A stretch of DNA of 64,000 bases from Comamonas sp. KCTC 72670 (GTDB lineage Bacteria > Myxococcota > Myxococcia > Myxococcales > Myxococcaceae): NCBI GenBank assembly GCA_014656495.1, contig BNCN01000006.1, forward strand, positions 434,001 to 498,000, given 5' to 3'. Of the stretch, positions 9,628-18,812 are shown in pieces. The position numbers were made by a program, and so were the translations under genes. The notes beneath the pieces are model-generated. The model made no database searches. It saw only the letters and a list, made by a program, of their open reading frames with translations, and was not told where the DNA came from. Each line of letters opens with the position of its first letter. The stretch's first letter is position 1.

Positions 9628-11908
9628 TCAACTCGATTCGCCCCTCCGCCCCCACGCCGAGCTTCACCTGGGGGGGAGCGCTGGAGGATTGAGCCGCCAG
9701 CCACTGCGACAGGGGCGCCACCACGTGCTGTTCCACGGCGCGCTTGAGTGGCCTCGCCCCGTAGCGCGCGTCGAAGCCCAGGCGCGCCACGTGCTTCACC
9801 ACGTCCTCGCCAAAGGTCACCGTCACGCCCCGGCGGCGCAGCCCCTCTCGCGAGAGCGCGGCCTCCAGCGTGCGCCGGGCGAGCGACTCGATGACGTCCT
9901 GCGTGAGGGCGCGGTAGGGGACGACGCGGTCCAACCGGTTCAGCAGCTCGGGCCGGAAGAAGGCCGCGGCGGCCCCCAGGTAGTGGGCTTCGCGCTCCTG
10001 GACGCCGGGCTCCCCGAACCCCAGCGAGCGCCCCGCGCTGTCGGCGCCCAGGTTGCTGGTGAGCAGGACCACCGTGTTGCGGAAGCTGACGGTGCGGCCC
10101 GTGGCATCGGTGAGGCGGCCCTCGCCCAGCACCTGCAAGAGCAGGTCGTGGACGCCCGCATCCGCCTTCTCGACTTCGTCCAGCAACACCACGCCGAAAG
10201 GCTGCTCACGGACGCGCCGCGCCAGGCTGCCCTGTTGGCCGCCGGCCTCACCCACCAGCCGCGAGGCGCTTCCGGGCGCGGCGTACTCCGCCATGTCGAA
10301 GCGCGCCAGCCGGGCCACGTCGCCGAACAGGTATTCGGCCAGCGCGAGCGCCGACTCCGTCTTGCCCACGCCGGTGGGGCCCAGCAGCAGGAAGGCCCCC
10401 AGCGGGCGCTCGGGGTCGGCGAGGCCCGTCTTCAGTGTGACGACGAGGTTGCGCAGCAGGAGGGTGGCCTCGTCCTGGCCCACCACGCGTTCGCGGAAGC
10501 GGCGCAGCAGGGCGTCCGGGTCCAAGCGGAGGGTGGTGTCCACCAGCTCCCGCGGGTAGCCGGTCCGGGTGCAGAAGGCCCGCGTCACCGAGGCGGCATC
10601 CACTTCACCCGCCGCGCCGGGCTCGGTGCTGGCGGCGCGCAGCAGGGACACCGCGCCTCCGGGCGAGGGGCCCGCGCCGAAGCGCTCCGTGAGCTCGTCC
10701 GCGCGGTCCAGGGCCTCCGGCGTGAAGCGCACCTTGCGCGCGCGGCCCACCCGGTGCGAGGCCTGCAGAAGCGCGGTGCGTGCCGAACGCGGCGAGAGGG
10801 GCGCCACGGCGATGTGCCGGAGCGCTTGCAGGAACGCCGCGTGGGTCCGCTCCGCGCGGGCTACGTCCTCCGGCGTCGCTTCCAGGACGAGGGACACCTC
10901 GCCGCTCTCCAGCGCGGGGAGCAGCTGCCGCGCCACATCCAGGCCCGTGTCGCCGCCGCCCAGGGAGAGCAGCTCGGACAGGCTGTCCAGGTGCAGCACC
11001 GCCCGGCGGATTCGCAGGGCCTCCACCATCTGCTTCACGCGCTCCTGCCACTGCCCCAGGTAGCGCATGCCCGCCATGATGCGGTTGCCGGAGGCGCTGT
11101 AGACCTCCAAGCCTTGGAGGGGCGAGCCCGCGGTGGCTGCTTCGGCGCGCTGCACGAGCTCATGAACCAGGGCCGTCTTGCCCACGGATGATGGGCCCAC
11201 CAGGAGCACGCTCGCGCGGGTGCGTGAGGTGACGGCCTCCGCGAGCCGGGACACCTCCGGGTCTCGCTCCCACGCACGCTCCAGCAGGCCCGCGCGCGCT
11301 TCCTCGTTGAGGCACCGGCTGGCCTCCGCGAGGCCCGGGGGCGGCCCTGGGCGCCGTTGCGGCTTCGATGACTCGCAAGCGCGTGCGCGTGGCGTGTCCC
11401 GGAAGCGGACCGGAACCGACAAGGTCTCCACCTGCTCCTCGCCCACGTAGGCCAAGGCCCTCAACCGGTCGAGCGGCGCGAGATAGAGCTCGTGACGGAC
11501 CAGCTCCTCGACGAAGGGCTCCAGGTCCGCCTCGTCGTACAGCGTTCCCCGGACGTCCATGCGTGGCACCCAGACGCGGCAGGCGCGGTTGCCCAGGGAT
11601 TCCTTGCGGGGCGCGCGGGACTTCAACCCGTGCGTCAGCACGGTGAGGCGCAGGGGGACCGATAACATCTTCCCGTGTTCGAGCGCTCGAACGGTCAGCG
11701 TCGTCTTCCGCTGGCGCAAGTCGCTCCAGTGTGTCTCCTCGTCCCAGAGCTCGCCTCGCTTGAGGAGCCGTCCCACCACCGCCGCGATGTCGAGCCTCGC
11801 GGCGTTCAGCGTCGGCGCGAAGGACGCCAGATGGGGATGGGTGAGGACGTGCGCCGCCACGCCCAGGCCGGGATAGGTGCGCACGAAGAGGTGGACGTTC
11901 TTTTCCAT
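9614..11908 (-). CDS. Divergent Clp-like double-AAA+ ATPase A (764 aa)
   Basis: Starts at ATG 11908 (MEKNVHLFVRTYPGLG), one base after the stop of ATPase B, so it is translationally coupled. Residues 1-205 form an N-domain that is not Clp_N. AAA-1 has Walker A GPSSVGKT near 236 but the Walker B is LHLDS, the catalytic Glu replaced by Ser. The AAA-1 pore loop is AGMRYLGQW. AAA-2 has GPTGVGKT near 510, intact VVLLDEVEK near 573, sensor-1 TSNLGAD, sensor-2 GARPLKRAVE and an arginine-finger LNRLDR. The AAA-2 loop that is normally GAPPGYVGYEEGG is shortened to GEAGGQQGS, with no aromatic residue. LGF follows sensor-1 at the position of a ClpP-docking tripeptide. It is the shortest of three tandem paralogues and lacks the C-terminal extension. 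The cellular role is unknown; remodelling of a specific partner is likely. Confidence 0.85.
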   Translation of the reverse strand: MEKNVHLFVRTYPGLGVAAHVLTHPHLASFAPTLNAARLDIAAVVGRLLKRGELWDEETHWSDLRQRKTTLTVRALEHGKMLSVPLRLTVLTHGLKSRAPRKESLGNRACRVWVPRMDVRGTLYDEADLEPFVEELVRHELYLAPLDRLRALAYVGEEQVETLSVPVRFRDTPRARACESSKPQRRPGPPPGLAEASRCLNEEARAGLLERAWERDPEVSRLAEAVTSRTRASVLLVGPSSVGKTALVHELVQRAEAATAGSPLQGLEVYSASGNRIMAGMRYLGQWQERVKQMVEALRIRRAVLHLDSLSELLSLGGGDTGLDVARQLLPALESGEVSLVLEATPEDVARAERTHAAFLQALRHIAVAPLSPRSARTALLQASHRVGRARKVRFTPEALDRADELTERFGAGPSPGGAVSLLRAASTEPGAAGEVDAASVTRAFCTRTGYPRELVDTTLRLDPDALLRRFRERVVGQDEATLLLRNLVVTLKTGLADPERPLGAFLLLGPTGVGKTESALALAEYLFGDVARLARFDMAEYAAPGSASRLVGEAGGQQGSLARRVREQPFGVVLLDEVEKADAGVHDLLLQVLGEGRLTDATGRTVSFRNTVVLLTSNLGADSAGRSLGFGEPGVQEREAHYLGAAAAFFRPELLNRLDRVVPYRALTQDVIESLARRTLEAALSREGLRRRGVTVTFGEDVVKHVARLGFDARYGARPLKRAVEQHVVAPLSQWLAAQSSSAPPQVKLGVGAEGRIELSGLG

Positions 11909-11909
11909 G

Positions 11910-14900
11910 TCAGTCGTGTCCCTGGCTGGGCTCCCGGAGCACCCGCGCGGCCCAGGCGTGCGCCTCCACGGGGCGGCGTCCGCTCGCGACATGCGTGAGC
12001 TCGGTCGAGGGGTGAGGGCGCCCGCTGGTGACGCCGCACGGGCCCCGCAGGATGACGTAGCGGGCCGCGTCCACTGACGCGGTGCCGCTCCGGAGGGCCT
12101 CCCGTTCGGAGGCGCGTGACGCATCCCAGGCCGTCACCACGCGAGGCACGTCGTCCAGGCCTCGCACGTCCTCGGGCAGGTGTTCCACCCGGACGAGGGC
12201 GTGTCGCGGCCCGTCGCCCTGCGCGAGGTCCACCAGCGCATGGCCCCGAAGGGGCGCCAGCACCTCGCGCAGACCGAGGGCCGATAGCCGGACGATGACA
12301 CGCCGTAACTCCAATTCGTCAGCTCGCTCGTCCCCATGGCGGAACCACTCGGTGCGACCGTCGGCGTGGACGGCCTCCAGGTACATCGTGGTCTCCGCCA
12401 GCGCGCAGGGAAGGGAGTTGGCCACGGTCCACACGGCGGAGGGCGGGGCGTCTCCGAGTCCCTCCACCAACACCGTCACGGCGTCCGTCCCCCGTGCCAG
12501 GTGCTGGAGCTGATGCTCGGCCCAGGCGGCTTCATCGCGGAGGGCCAGCACGCGGGGACGTGCGCGCCGGAGTTGCTCCTCGTTGGAGACGGGCAGCGGA
12601 TGTTCTTCATAGACGGGCCGCTGACGCAGGCCCAGGTGGCCCACGTGGCTGGAGAACGAGCCCATCACTTGCTTCATGGCGGAGTCGGGGGCCCGCGCTT
12701 CCCGGTACTCCCGGGGGACCAGTTCGTACTCGCGGATGTCCGTGGCCTCGAGGGCCAGCAGGTGCAACCGCGCATCCAGTTCCCGGGCCTCGGGCGCGAC
12801 CTGGGGGGAAATCAGCGCGGCGAGCCGCGCGCCGGTCTCCTCCAGCAGGTGGGAGACCTCCGTCAGGGACCAGTCCGAGGCCGGCCGCTCCGGGGACCAT
12901 GGTGGCGTATTGACGAGCAGCTCCACCGACACCCGCATGTCGTCGCCATTCCGCAGCAGCTCCACGCGCGCGAGGTCGTCCGCGCTCCGCCGCACCAGGT
13001 GGTGGGCCAGGGGGAGGGTGAGGCGCTTCTCCAAGGCGCGCTTGAGGGGGCGTGCGCCGTAGCGCGGGTCGTAGGCCTCCTCCACCAGCAGGTCCAGCAG
13101 CCGCGGTTCGACTTCCACCAACACGTTGCCCTGGCGGATGCCATGGCGCGACAGCAGGGCTTCGAGCGCATGGTCCACGACCACGCGCAGCGCGGCGGGC
13201 GTCAGCGGACGGAAGGGCACCACGCGGTCCAACCGGTTGAAGAACTCCGGGCGGAAGTACGCGCGCACGGCGGAGAGGTAATGCGCCTCCGCGCTGTCGG
13301 CGGTGCGATGGAACCCGGTGTGCGTGGCGGCTTCCCGCACGCCGAGATTGCTCGTGAGCACGACGACGGATTGCCGTGCGTCCACCGTGCGTCCCGCGCC
13401 GTCCGTCAGCCGCCCCTCGCCGAGGAACTGGAGGAGGGCGTCGAACACACGGGGATGGGCCTTCTCCACCTCGTCGAACAGCACCACGCAGAAGGGCTGC
13501 GTGCGCAGCGCGGTGGTCAATTCTCCGTCGGGAGCACCGGGTCGTCCGAGCAGCCGGGTGATGCTGGAGGACGTGACGAACTCCGACATGTCGAAGCGGA
13601 CGAGCCGTTGCTCGCCGCCGAAGAGCGTGCGCGCGATCGCCTTCGCCGTCTCTGTCTTGCCCACGCCCGTGGGGCCCACGAAGAGGTACGTGGCCAGGGG
13701 CTTGTCGGAGGGCTGGAGCGCGGCCTGCAACGTGAGGATGGCGTCCACCCCGGCTTCGACGGCCTCGGGCTGGCCCGCCACCTGCCGCTGCAGCTCCCAC
13801 GTCAACGCCTCGCGCGTCTTCGGCTGGGCGCTGCCCAGGACGAAGTCCGGAAGGCCGGTCTGCTCGCGCATCGCGTCGATGACGTCGCCGTTGGAGAATC
13901 GCCGGGTATCCCCGGTGCGGTCGCCCTGTCGGGCCATGACCCGGCGCAGCAGGCGGACCGCCTTGCCTGGGAAGGCCTCGTGCGACACGAAGCGTTCTTG
14001 CAGGGACAGCAAGGTCTCCAGCGCCAACGGCGAGAGCCGGAGGGAGGCGCCAGCACTTCCGGCCTCCAGTTCACGCACGGTGCCGAGCAGCGCGGGCAGG
14101 GTGGCGCGTGCATCCAAGGCGGGGACGTGGATGACTCGGAAGAGGGAGGCGAGGGTGGGGGCCTCTTCGCGCACGCGCTCGAAGCGCTCGGGGGTGGACT
14201 CGGCGAGCACCGTGAGCTCCCCGCGGGCCATGTGCGGCTCCAGGAACTGCGCGACGTTGGTGCGCTCGTTGCGCGTGCGGCCCGCGTAGACGAGCGAGGC
14301 GAGGTCGTCGACGTAGAGCAGGTCACCGACCTCCATCAGCTCCTTCACCACGCCCCGGGCACGGGCCTCCCATTGGCCCACGTACATCATGCCCGCGATG
14401 AACTGGTTGCCATCCACGCGCCAGACGTCCCGTCGCGAGCCCGCGGCATCTTGCCGGGCGGTGAGCCGGCTCACCGCTTCGTGAATCAGGGCTGTCTTCC
14501 CCGCGCCGGACGGCCCCACCAGCACGAGCGCGGAGCCCTCGCGGCCTTCGAGTGCCTCCACCAGCTCGCGCACCAGGGCTTCCCGGCCGAAGCAACGCTC
14601 CAGCGCGCCGTCCCGGGCGCCGTGGCTCAGGTTGCGCGCAACGGCCCGCAGCTCCACCAGTGACAGGCGGCGGCGGTTGCGACGCTGCTCCCGCTGCTCG
14701 GGCGTTTCAGGCGCGGTGTCCTCGGTCGCCGGGCTCTTCGCCCGACGGCGTCGCGCGGGCAGGGCCGGCCGTGGCGGTGTGCGCGGGAGGACGGAGGGGG
14801 CGTAGGCGTCCACCTCGAGCAGCTCCAGCTGTTCACGGCCTTGCGCCCAGTGTGCGTCCAGCGAGTCCAGGCCGTGCTCCAGGCACCACGTCACCAGCCG

Positions 14901-15296
14901 CCTCGCGAGCGCCTGGGGCAGCTCCGAGGGCTGGCTCAACGCGAAGCGCGCCGCGGGGAGGCGGGTGGGCGTGACGACCCAGAAGGTGTCGCGCGGCCAC
15001 TTCTCCAGCAGCACCGTCATGGTGCCCTGGAGGACGACGCGGCGGTTCTTCTCCCGGTCCCGGCCTTCCGTGTCGACGGGGACGTGCTTCAACGCGAAGT
15101 GGGGTGGCAACTGGTATTGCGCCACCTGGGACGGTGACTCGCGCTCGAAGCGCTCCATGAGGGCGAGCGCGAGTTCATCCCGCAGCAGGGACAGGCTGGG
15201 GCCCACCTTGTGAAGGGCGGGGAAGAAGGCGGGCACCCAGGCCTCGACGAGCCGGCCGCCGCGCGGGGCCACCACGAAGGGGAGCTTCAGGTCCAT
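11910..15296 (-). CDS. Divergent Clp-like double-AAA+ ATPase B with C-terminal extension (1128 aa)
   Basis: Middle gene of the trio, ATG 15296. Residues 1-230 are a novel N-domain ending in a basic Pro/Arg-rich linker. AAA-1 has GPSGAGKT near 258 and a Walker B LLYVDDLAS, where the expected Glu is Asp. Its pore loop is AGMMYVGQW. AAA-2 has GPTGVGKT near 540, VVLFDEVEK near 602, TSNLGVREA and GARPLKRALE; the canonical GYVGY pore segment is missing (GRPGAPDGE instead), and TGF follows sensor-1. About 330 further residues (from 790) include a helical part and then a region with GHALVDLAQGDGPRHALVRV. That resembles, weakly, the GPxAxxxLxxExGVHRLVR segment of release-factor PCRF domains. The stop is at 11910, one base before the ATG of ATPase A; the start lies 4 bp after the stop of ATPase C. 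Confidence 0.85.
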   Translation of the reverse strand: MDLKLPFVVAPRGGRLVEAWVPAFFPALHKVGPSLSLLRDELALALMERFERESPSQVAQYQLPPHFALKHVPVDTEGRDREKNRRVVLQGTMTVLLEKWPRDTFWVVTPTRLPAARFALSQPSELPQALARRLVTWCLEHGLDSLDAHWAQGREQLELLEVDAYAPSVLPRTPPRPALPARRRRAKSPATEDTAPETPEQREQRRNRRRLSLVELRAVARNLSHGARDGALERCFGREALVRELVEALEGREGSALVLVGPSGAGKTALIHEAVSRLTARQDAAGSRRDVWRVDGNQFIAGMMYVGQWEARARGVVKELMEVGDLLYVDDLASLVYAGRTRNERTNVAQFLEPHMARGELTVLAESTPERFERVREEAPTLASLFRVIHVPALDARATLPALLGTVRELEAGSAGASLRLSPLALETLLSLQERFVSHEAFPGKAVRLLRRVMARQGDRTGDTRRFSNGDVIDAMREQTGLPDFVLGSAQPKTREALTWELQRQVAGQPEAVEAGVDAILTLQAALQPSDKPLATYLFVGPTGVGKTETAKAIARTLFGGEQRLVRFDMSEFVTSSSITRLLGRPGAPDGELTTALRTQPFCVVLFDEVEKAHPRVFDALLQFLGEGRLTDGAGRTVDARQSVVVLTSNLGVREAATHTGFHRTADSAEAHYLSAVRAYFRPEFFNRLDRVVPFRPLTPAALRVVVDHALEALLSRHGIRQGNVLVEVEPRLLDLLVEEAYDPRYGARPLKRALEKRLTLPLAHHLVRRSADDLARVELLRNGDDMRVSVELLVNTPPWSPERPASDWSLTEVSHLLEETGARLAALISPQVAPEARELDARLHLLALEATDIREYELVPREYREARAPDSAMKQVMGSFSSHVGHLGLRQRPVYEEHPLPVSNEEQLRRARPRVLALRDEAAWAEHQLQHLARGTDAVTVLVEGLGDAPPSAVWTVANSLPCALAETTMYLEAVHADGRTEWFRHGDERADELELRRVIVRLSALGLREVLAPLRGHALVDLAQGDGPRHALVRVEHLPEDVRGLDDVPRVVTAWDASRASEREALRSGTASVDAARYVILRGPCGVTSGRPHPSTELTHVASGRRPVEAHAWAARVLREPSQGHD

Positions 15297-15300
15297 GTCG

Positions 15301-18300
15301 TCAGTCCTCGTCCGGGCTGTTGAAGACGTGCCACTGCATCCACGGTTCCAGCAGGGGCTCCAGATCAGGTCCCTCCGGACCGAAGCGCTGCTGCGCTCCG
15401 GTGCGAAGGTCCGTCAACGTCCCCTGGCCAGAGCCGATGCCCGACAGGCGCACCTGCCGGACCTCGTTCCTGGGCAGCAGCTTCTGCAGCGTGTCTCGCG
15501 AGGAGAGGTCGAGCAGCGTGCGGGGACGCGGCTCGAAGTACGCATGCACCATTGAAATCTGACTGCCTTCGATGAAGCGATGCAGGCCGTGTTCGCCCGC
15601 GAGCTGCAAGGCGTGGGGGCCGCCCTTGATTTGAAGCGCATAGGCGACCGGTTGGACGACGAGCTTGTCGAGGTCCTCATCGTTGGCCCACCGCCACTGC
15701 GGCGGCGGGGGCGCGCGCTGGGCTTTTTCGCCTGGCTTGCGCTCAGGGACGGCGAGCAGGCCACGCCGCATCTCCAGGGATTGCTTCTGGACCCACGCCT
15801 CGTAGGCACCCGCGAGCGTGCGCGCCTGCTTCCACGCGCCGCGCCCCGGCACCAGGTAGAGCGTCACGCCCTGGGATGGCAGGAAGCGGGAGGCATAGAT
15901 GCGCTGCCGGATGCGCGCGAAAGCCGCCTTCACCTGTCGCACCTCGCGGCTCAGGGACTCCGTCTGCTCCACGGTCCTGGACAGGTGGGCCTCGAAGAGC
16001 AGGTCCTCGATGGCCTCCGCCTGCTGGGCGCATTCCCGAAGCGTCTTGTCGAGCTCGCGCGCCTCCGCCGACTTGCGTGAGCTGTCTTCGGCCAGGGAGC
16101 GCTCTTCCCAGTACGCGGAGCTCCGGGAGACCTTGTCGAAGACCGCCAGGACGCGGCGAAGGGAGCTCATCGGCGGAGAGCGGCTCCACCGCTGGACCTC
16201 CGCGCGCACGGTTGCGGCTTCTTCGAGAACCTGCTCGAGGGTCTCCCGACCCGAGCGCTCCGAGGCGCCACCCAGGGACTCAGCACGCAGCTCGAGTCCG
16301 CTCGTGCCGGCGTCCACGGTGAGGCGCGTCGCGCCCCCGTGGCGATGGGCCGCGAGCCAGCTCGCCACGGGCACCACCAGTTCGCGCTCCAAGGCCCGCT
16401 TCAAGGGACGGGCGCCATAACGCGCGTCGAAGCCTCGCAGGGCCAGCCAGTCCTGCGCGGCGGGGGTGACGTCCAAAACGGCGTCATGGAGCGAGAGGCC
16501 CGGGCGCTGGCACACGGCCTCGAGTTCACGCACCACCAGCCGGCGCAGCAGCGGGGCGGCCAGGGGCGAGAAGACGACCACGTCGTCCAGGCGGTTGAAC
16601 AGCTCCGGCCGGAAGAAGCGCTGCGCCTCGGAGCGATAGTGCGTGCGCAGGGCCGCCATGTCGGGGGCGCCGCCCGAGGCGTCGAAGCCCACGCGGGCGC
16701 GCAGGGTGTCCGCGCCCAGGTTGCTGGTGAGGACGATGAGGGCGTTGCGGAAGTCCGTGAAGCGCCCGGAGGCGTCGGTGAGGCGGCCTTCGCCCAGCAC
16801 GCCGAGCAGCGCATCGTGAACGGCCGGGTGGGCCTTCTCCACCTCGTCGAGCAGCACCACGCAGAACGGCTGCCGGCGCACCTCCGAGGTGAGGTAGCCG
16901 GGCGTCTCGCCATCACCCATCAAGCGCAGCAGGGCGTCCGGACCGGCGTACTCGCCCATGTCCAGGCGGACCATGCGCTCCTTCGCGCCGAAGAGCAGCT
17001 CCGCCAGCGCCTTGGACAGCTCTGTCTTGCCCACGCCCGTGGGACCCACGAACAGCAGCACCCCCAGCGGGCGGCGCGTGTCGGACATGCCCGCCTTGAG
17101 CACCGACACCACCGAGGCCGCGCGCTCCACGGCGGCGTCCTGGCCCAGCACGCGGGCGGCGAGGAAGCCGCGCACGCTCGCGGAATCCATGGGCTGGTCG
17201 TCCCGGAGCAGGTGCTCGGGGATGCCGGATTCGGAGGCGAACTGGTGGATGGCCTCCCGCCGGGTGACCAAGGTAAGAGACGCCTGCGCACACGACGCCA
17301 GCAGCCGGCGCACGAAGGCCACGGTGTTGCCCACCTGGGCGCCGTAGGGGAGGAAGCGGCGGCAGAGGAACCGTGCTTCGTCGAGCGCCTCGGGGTGCAC
17401 CTGCATCGTGGTGGAGGCGTCGTCTTCCGCCACCTTGGCGACGATGCGGCCGAGCGCCTCCGGCGTGGGCTCAGCGACGCGGACCACCGAGAAGAGCCGC
17501 GCGAAGCTGGTGTTGCGCCGCTCCACCTGGGCCCAGGTCTCCTCCGTGGCTTCGGCCACGATGGCCACGTCGCGGGCGGCGAGGAGGGGGAGCAGCAACT
17601 GCGCGACGTTCTGGTCGCTGTGGGCGCTCTTTCCCGCGTCGAGCAGCTCCACGGCGTGCCCGAGGCACAGCAGTGCGCGGGCCTCGGTGGCCTCGCGGAA
17701 GGCGCGCAGCACCTGCTGCTGCCAGTCTCCGAAGAAGCCTTCACCCGCGATGAGCCGGCTGCCATCGAGGAAGTAGAAGGGACGGGCTCGCTCCGCTTCG
17801 GTGGCGGTGGGCGCTCGCAGCGACTGGGCGAGCGCGTGGAGCACCGACGTCTTGCCCACGCCCGAGGGGCCCACGAGGACCACCGGCTCGGCGTCCTTGG
17901 TGGCGAACCGCGCGCGGAGCAGCGCGACGAGCACATCCTGTTCATAGGCCGCGTCGAGCTGTCCTTCCTGCGCGAGCCGGTGCCACGCCACGCCCACGCT
18001 GTCCAAGGTGGGCGTGGGCGGCGGCTTCGTGGGCTGCTCACCCGGGCCTCGATGCGCGGAGCGGCGGCGCGGCTCCCAGCTGTCCAGGTCCAGCGCCTCC
18101 GCGTCTTCGTCCTCGTCGTCATCCCGCGTGTCGGTCTCCGCGTCCGCGGGGGCATCCGGGGGACGCGGCGGAAGGCGGATGTCCCGGTGCAGCTCACGAG
18201 GCGTCAGGTCCGCGAGGGCGAGCGGCATGGCCCGCACTTCGATTTCCAACAGGGACTCGGCGCCATCCGGACGCAGCGCCAGTCGCTGCGCGTCGGACAT

Positions 18301-18705
18301 TCCCTCCAGGCGGTCTCCCAGCAGCTCCGGAGCCTCCGGGGGAAGTGCCTTGCTCTGGAACCAATGGTGGCTGTCGAGGCGCGGCGCGTGCAGCCCCAGG
18401 AAGGCATTGAGCGTGGGGGCGACCACGGCGGACAGGGACAGGGGCGCGAAGTGGTTCTCCTCTGCGCCCCAGACGGGAATCGCGGGCAGCTCCACGGTTT
18501 CGAGCGTCCCCCCGGCGGGGGCGATGAACTCCGGCACGCGCCGCGGGTGGATGCGGGAGAGCTGGTCGTCCAGCGCGAGCGTCAGCTCCTCGGTGGCGGC
18601 CTCCAACGAGTCCGCGTGGACCGCGAGGCGACGCAGCGCGAGCGGCGTGAGTGTCACCCGGCCGCTGACGTGCCGCTGCAACCAGCATTGAAATCGGAAG
18701 TTCAT
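15301..18705 (-). CDS. Divergent Clp-like double-AAA+ ATPase C with PCRF-like C-terminus (1134 aa)
   Basis: First gene of the trio, ATG 18705 (MNFRFQCWLQRHVSGRVTLT). It has an N-domain of about 190 residues followed by an acidic Asp/Glu-rich linker (about 195-215). AAA-1 has GPSGVGKT near 275 but no Walker B acid pair (LLCLGHAVELL). Its pore loop is AGEGFFGDW. AAA-2 is intact: GPTGVGKT near 553, VVLLDEVEKAHP near 615, TSNLGADT, GARPLKRALE. Its pore loop is shortened to GDGETPGYL, and VGF follows sensor-1. From about 800 a long coiled coil leads to a region (about 945-1070) reading GVTLYLVPGRGAWKQARTL and later ALQIKGGPHALQLAGEHGLHRF. This parallels the PCRF domain of RF1/RF2 (GAGGxEAxxxAxxLxxMY; LxIxGPxAYxxLxxExGVHRLVR). 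No GGQ domain is present. An intrinsic hairpin separates it from the LamG gene upstream. Confidence 0.85.
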   Translation of the reverse strand: MNFRFQCWLQRHVSGRVTLTPLALRRLAVHADSLEAATEELTLALDDQLSRIHPRRVPEFIAPAGGTLETVELPAIPVWGAEENHFAPLSLSAVVAPTLNAFLGLHAPRLDSHHWFQSKALPPEAPELLGDRLEGMSDAQRLALRPDGAESLLEIEVRAMPLALADLTPRELHRDIRLPPRPPDAPADAETDTRDDDEDEDAEALDLDSWEPRRRSAHRGPGEQPTKPPPTPTLDSVGVAWHRLAQEGQLDAAYEQDVLVALLRARFATKDAEPVVLVGPSGVGKTSVLHALAQSLRAPTATEAERARPFYFLDGSRLIAGEGFFGDWQQQVLRAFREATEARALLCLGHAVELLDAGKSAHSDQNVAQLLLPLLAARDVAIVAEATEETWAQVERRNTSFARLFSVVRVAEPTPEALGRIVAKVAEDDASTTMQVHPEALDEARFLCRRFLPYGAQVGNTVAFVRRLLASCAQASLTLVTRREAIHQFASESGIPEHLLRDDQPMDSASVRGFLAARVLGQDAAVERAASVVSVLKAGMSDTRRPLGVLLFVGPTGVGKTELSKALAELLFGAKERMVRLDMGEYAGPDALLRLMGDGETPGYLTSEVRRQPFCVVLLDEVEKAHPAVHDALLGVLGEGRLTDASGRFTDFRNALIVLTSNLGADTLRARVGFDASGGAPDMAALRTHYRSEAQRFFRPELFNRLDDVVVFSPLAAPLLRRLVVRELEAVCQRPGLSLHDAVLDVTPAAQDWLALRGFDARYGARPLKRALERELVVPVASWLAAHRHGGATRLTVDAGTSGLELRAESLGGASERSGRETLEQVLEEAATVRAEVQRWSRSPPMSSLRRVLAVFDKVSRSSAYWEERSLAEDSSRKSAEARELDKTLRECAQQAEAIEDLLFEAHLSRTVEQTESLSREVRQVKAAFARIRQRIYASRFLPSQGVTLYLVPGRGAWKQARTLAGAYEAWVQKQSLEMRRGLLAVPERKPGEKAQRAPPPPQWRWANDEDLDKLVVQPVAYALQIKGGPHALQLAGEHGLHRFIEGSQISMVHAYFEPRPRTLLDLSSRDTLQKLLPRNEVRQVRLSGIGSGQGTLTDLRTGAQQRFGPEGPDLEPLLEPWMQWHVFNSPDED

Positions 18706-18764
18706 GGTCGAGGGCTCGGGTGGCAGAGGTGCCGTGCGTGACGGCAGGAGCCCTCGGGAGCTGA

Positions 18765-18791
18765 CCGGACCCGCTCACGACGCGGGTCCGG
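18765..18791 (-). terminator. 10-bp hairpin after the LamG gene
   Basis: CCGGACCCGC and GCGGGTCCGG form a perfect stem with a 7-base loop just downstream of the minus-strand LamG stop (18813). It lies 60 bp before the start of ATPase C, so it probably isolates the ATPase trio from LamG transcription. Confidence 0.5.
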
Positions 18792-18812
18792 CTTCACATT
18801 CCGTCGCGGAGG

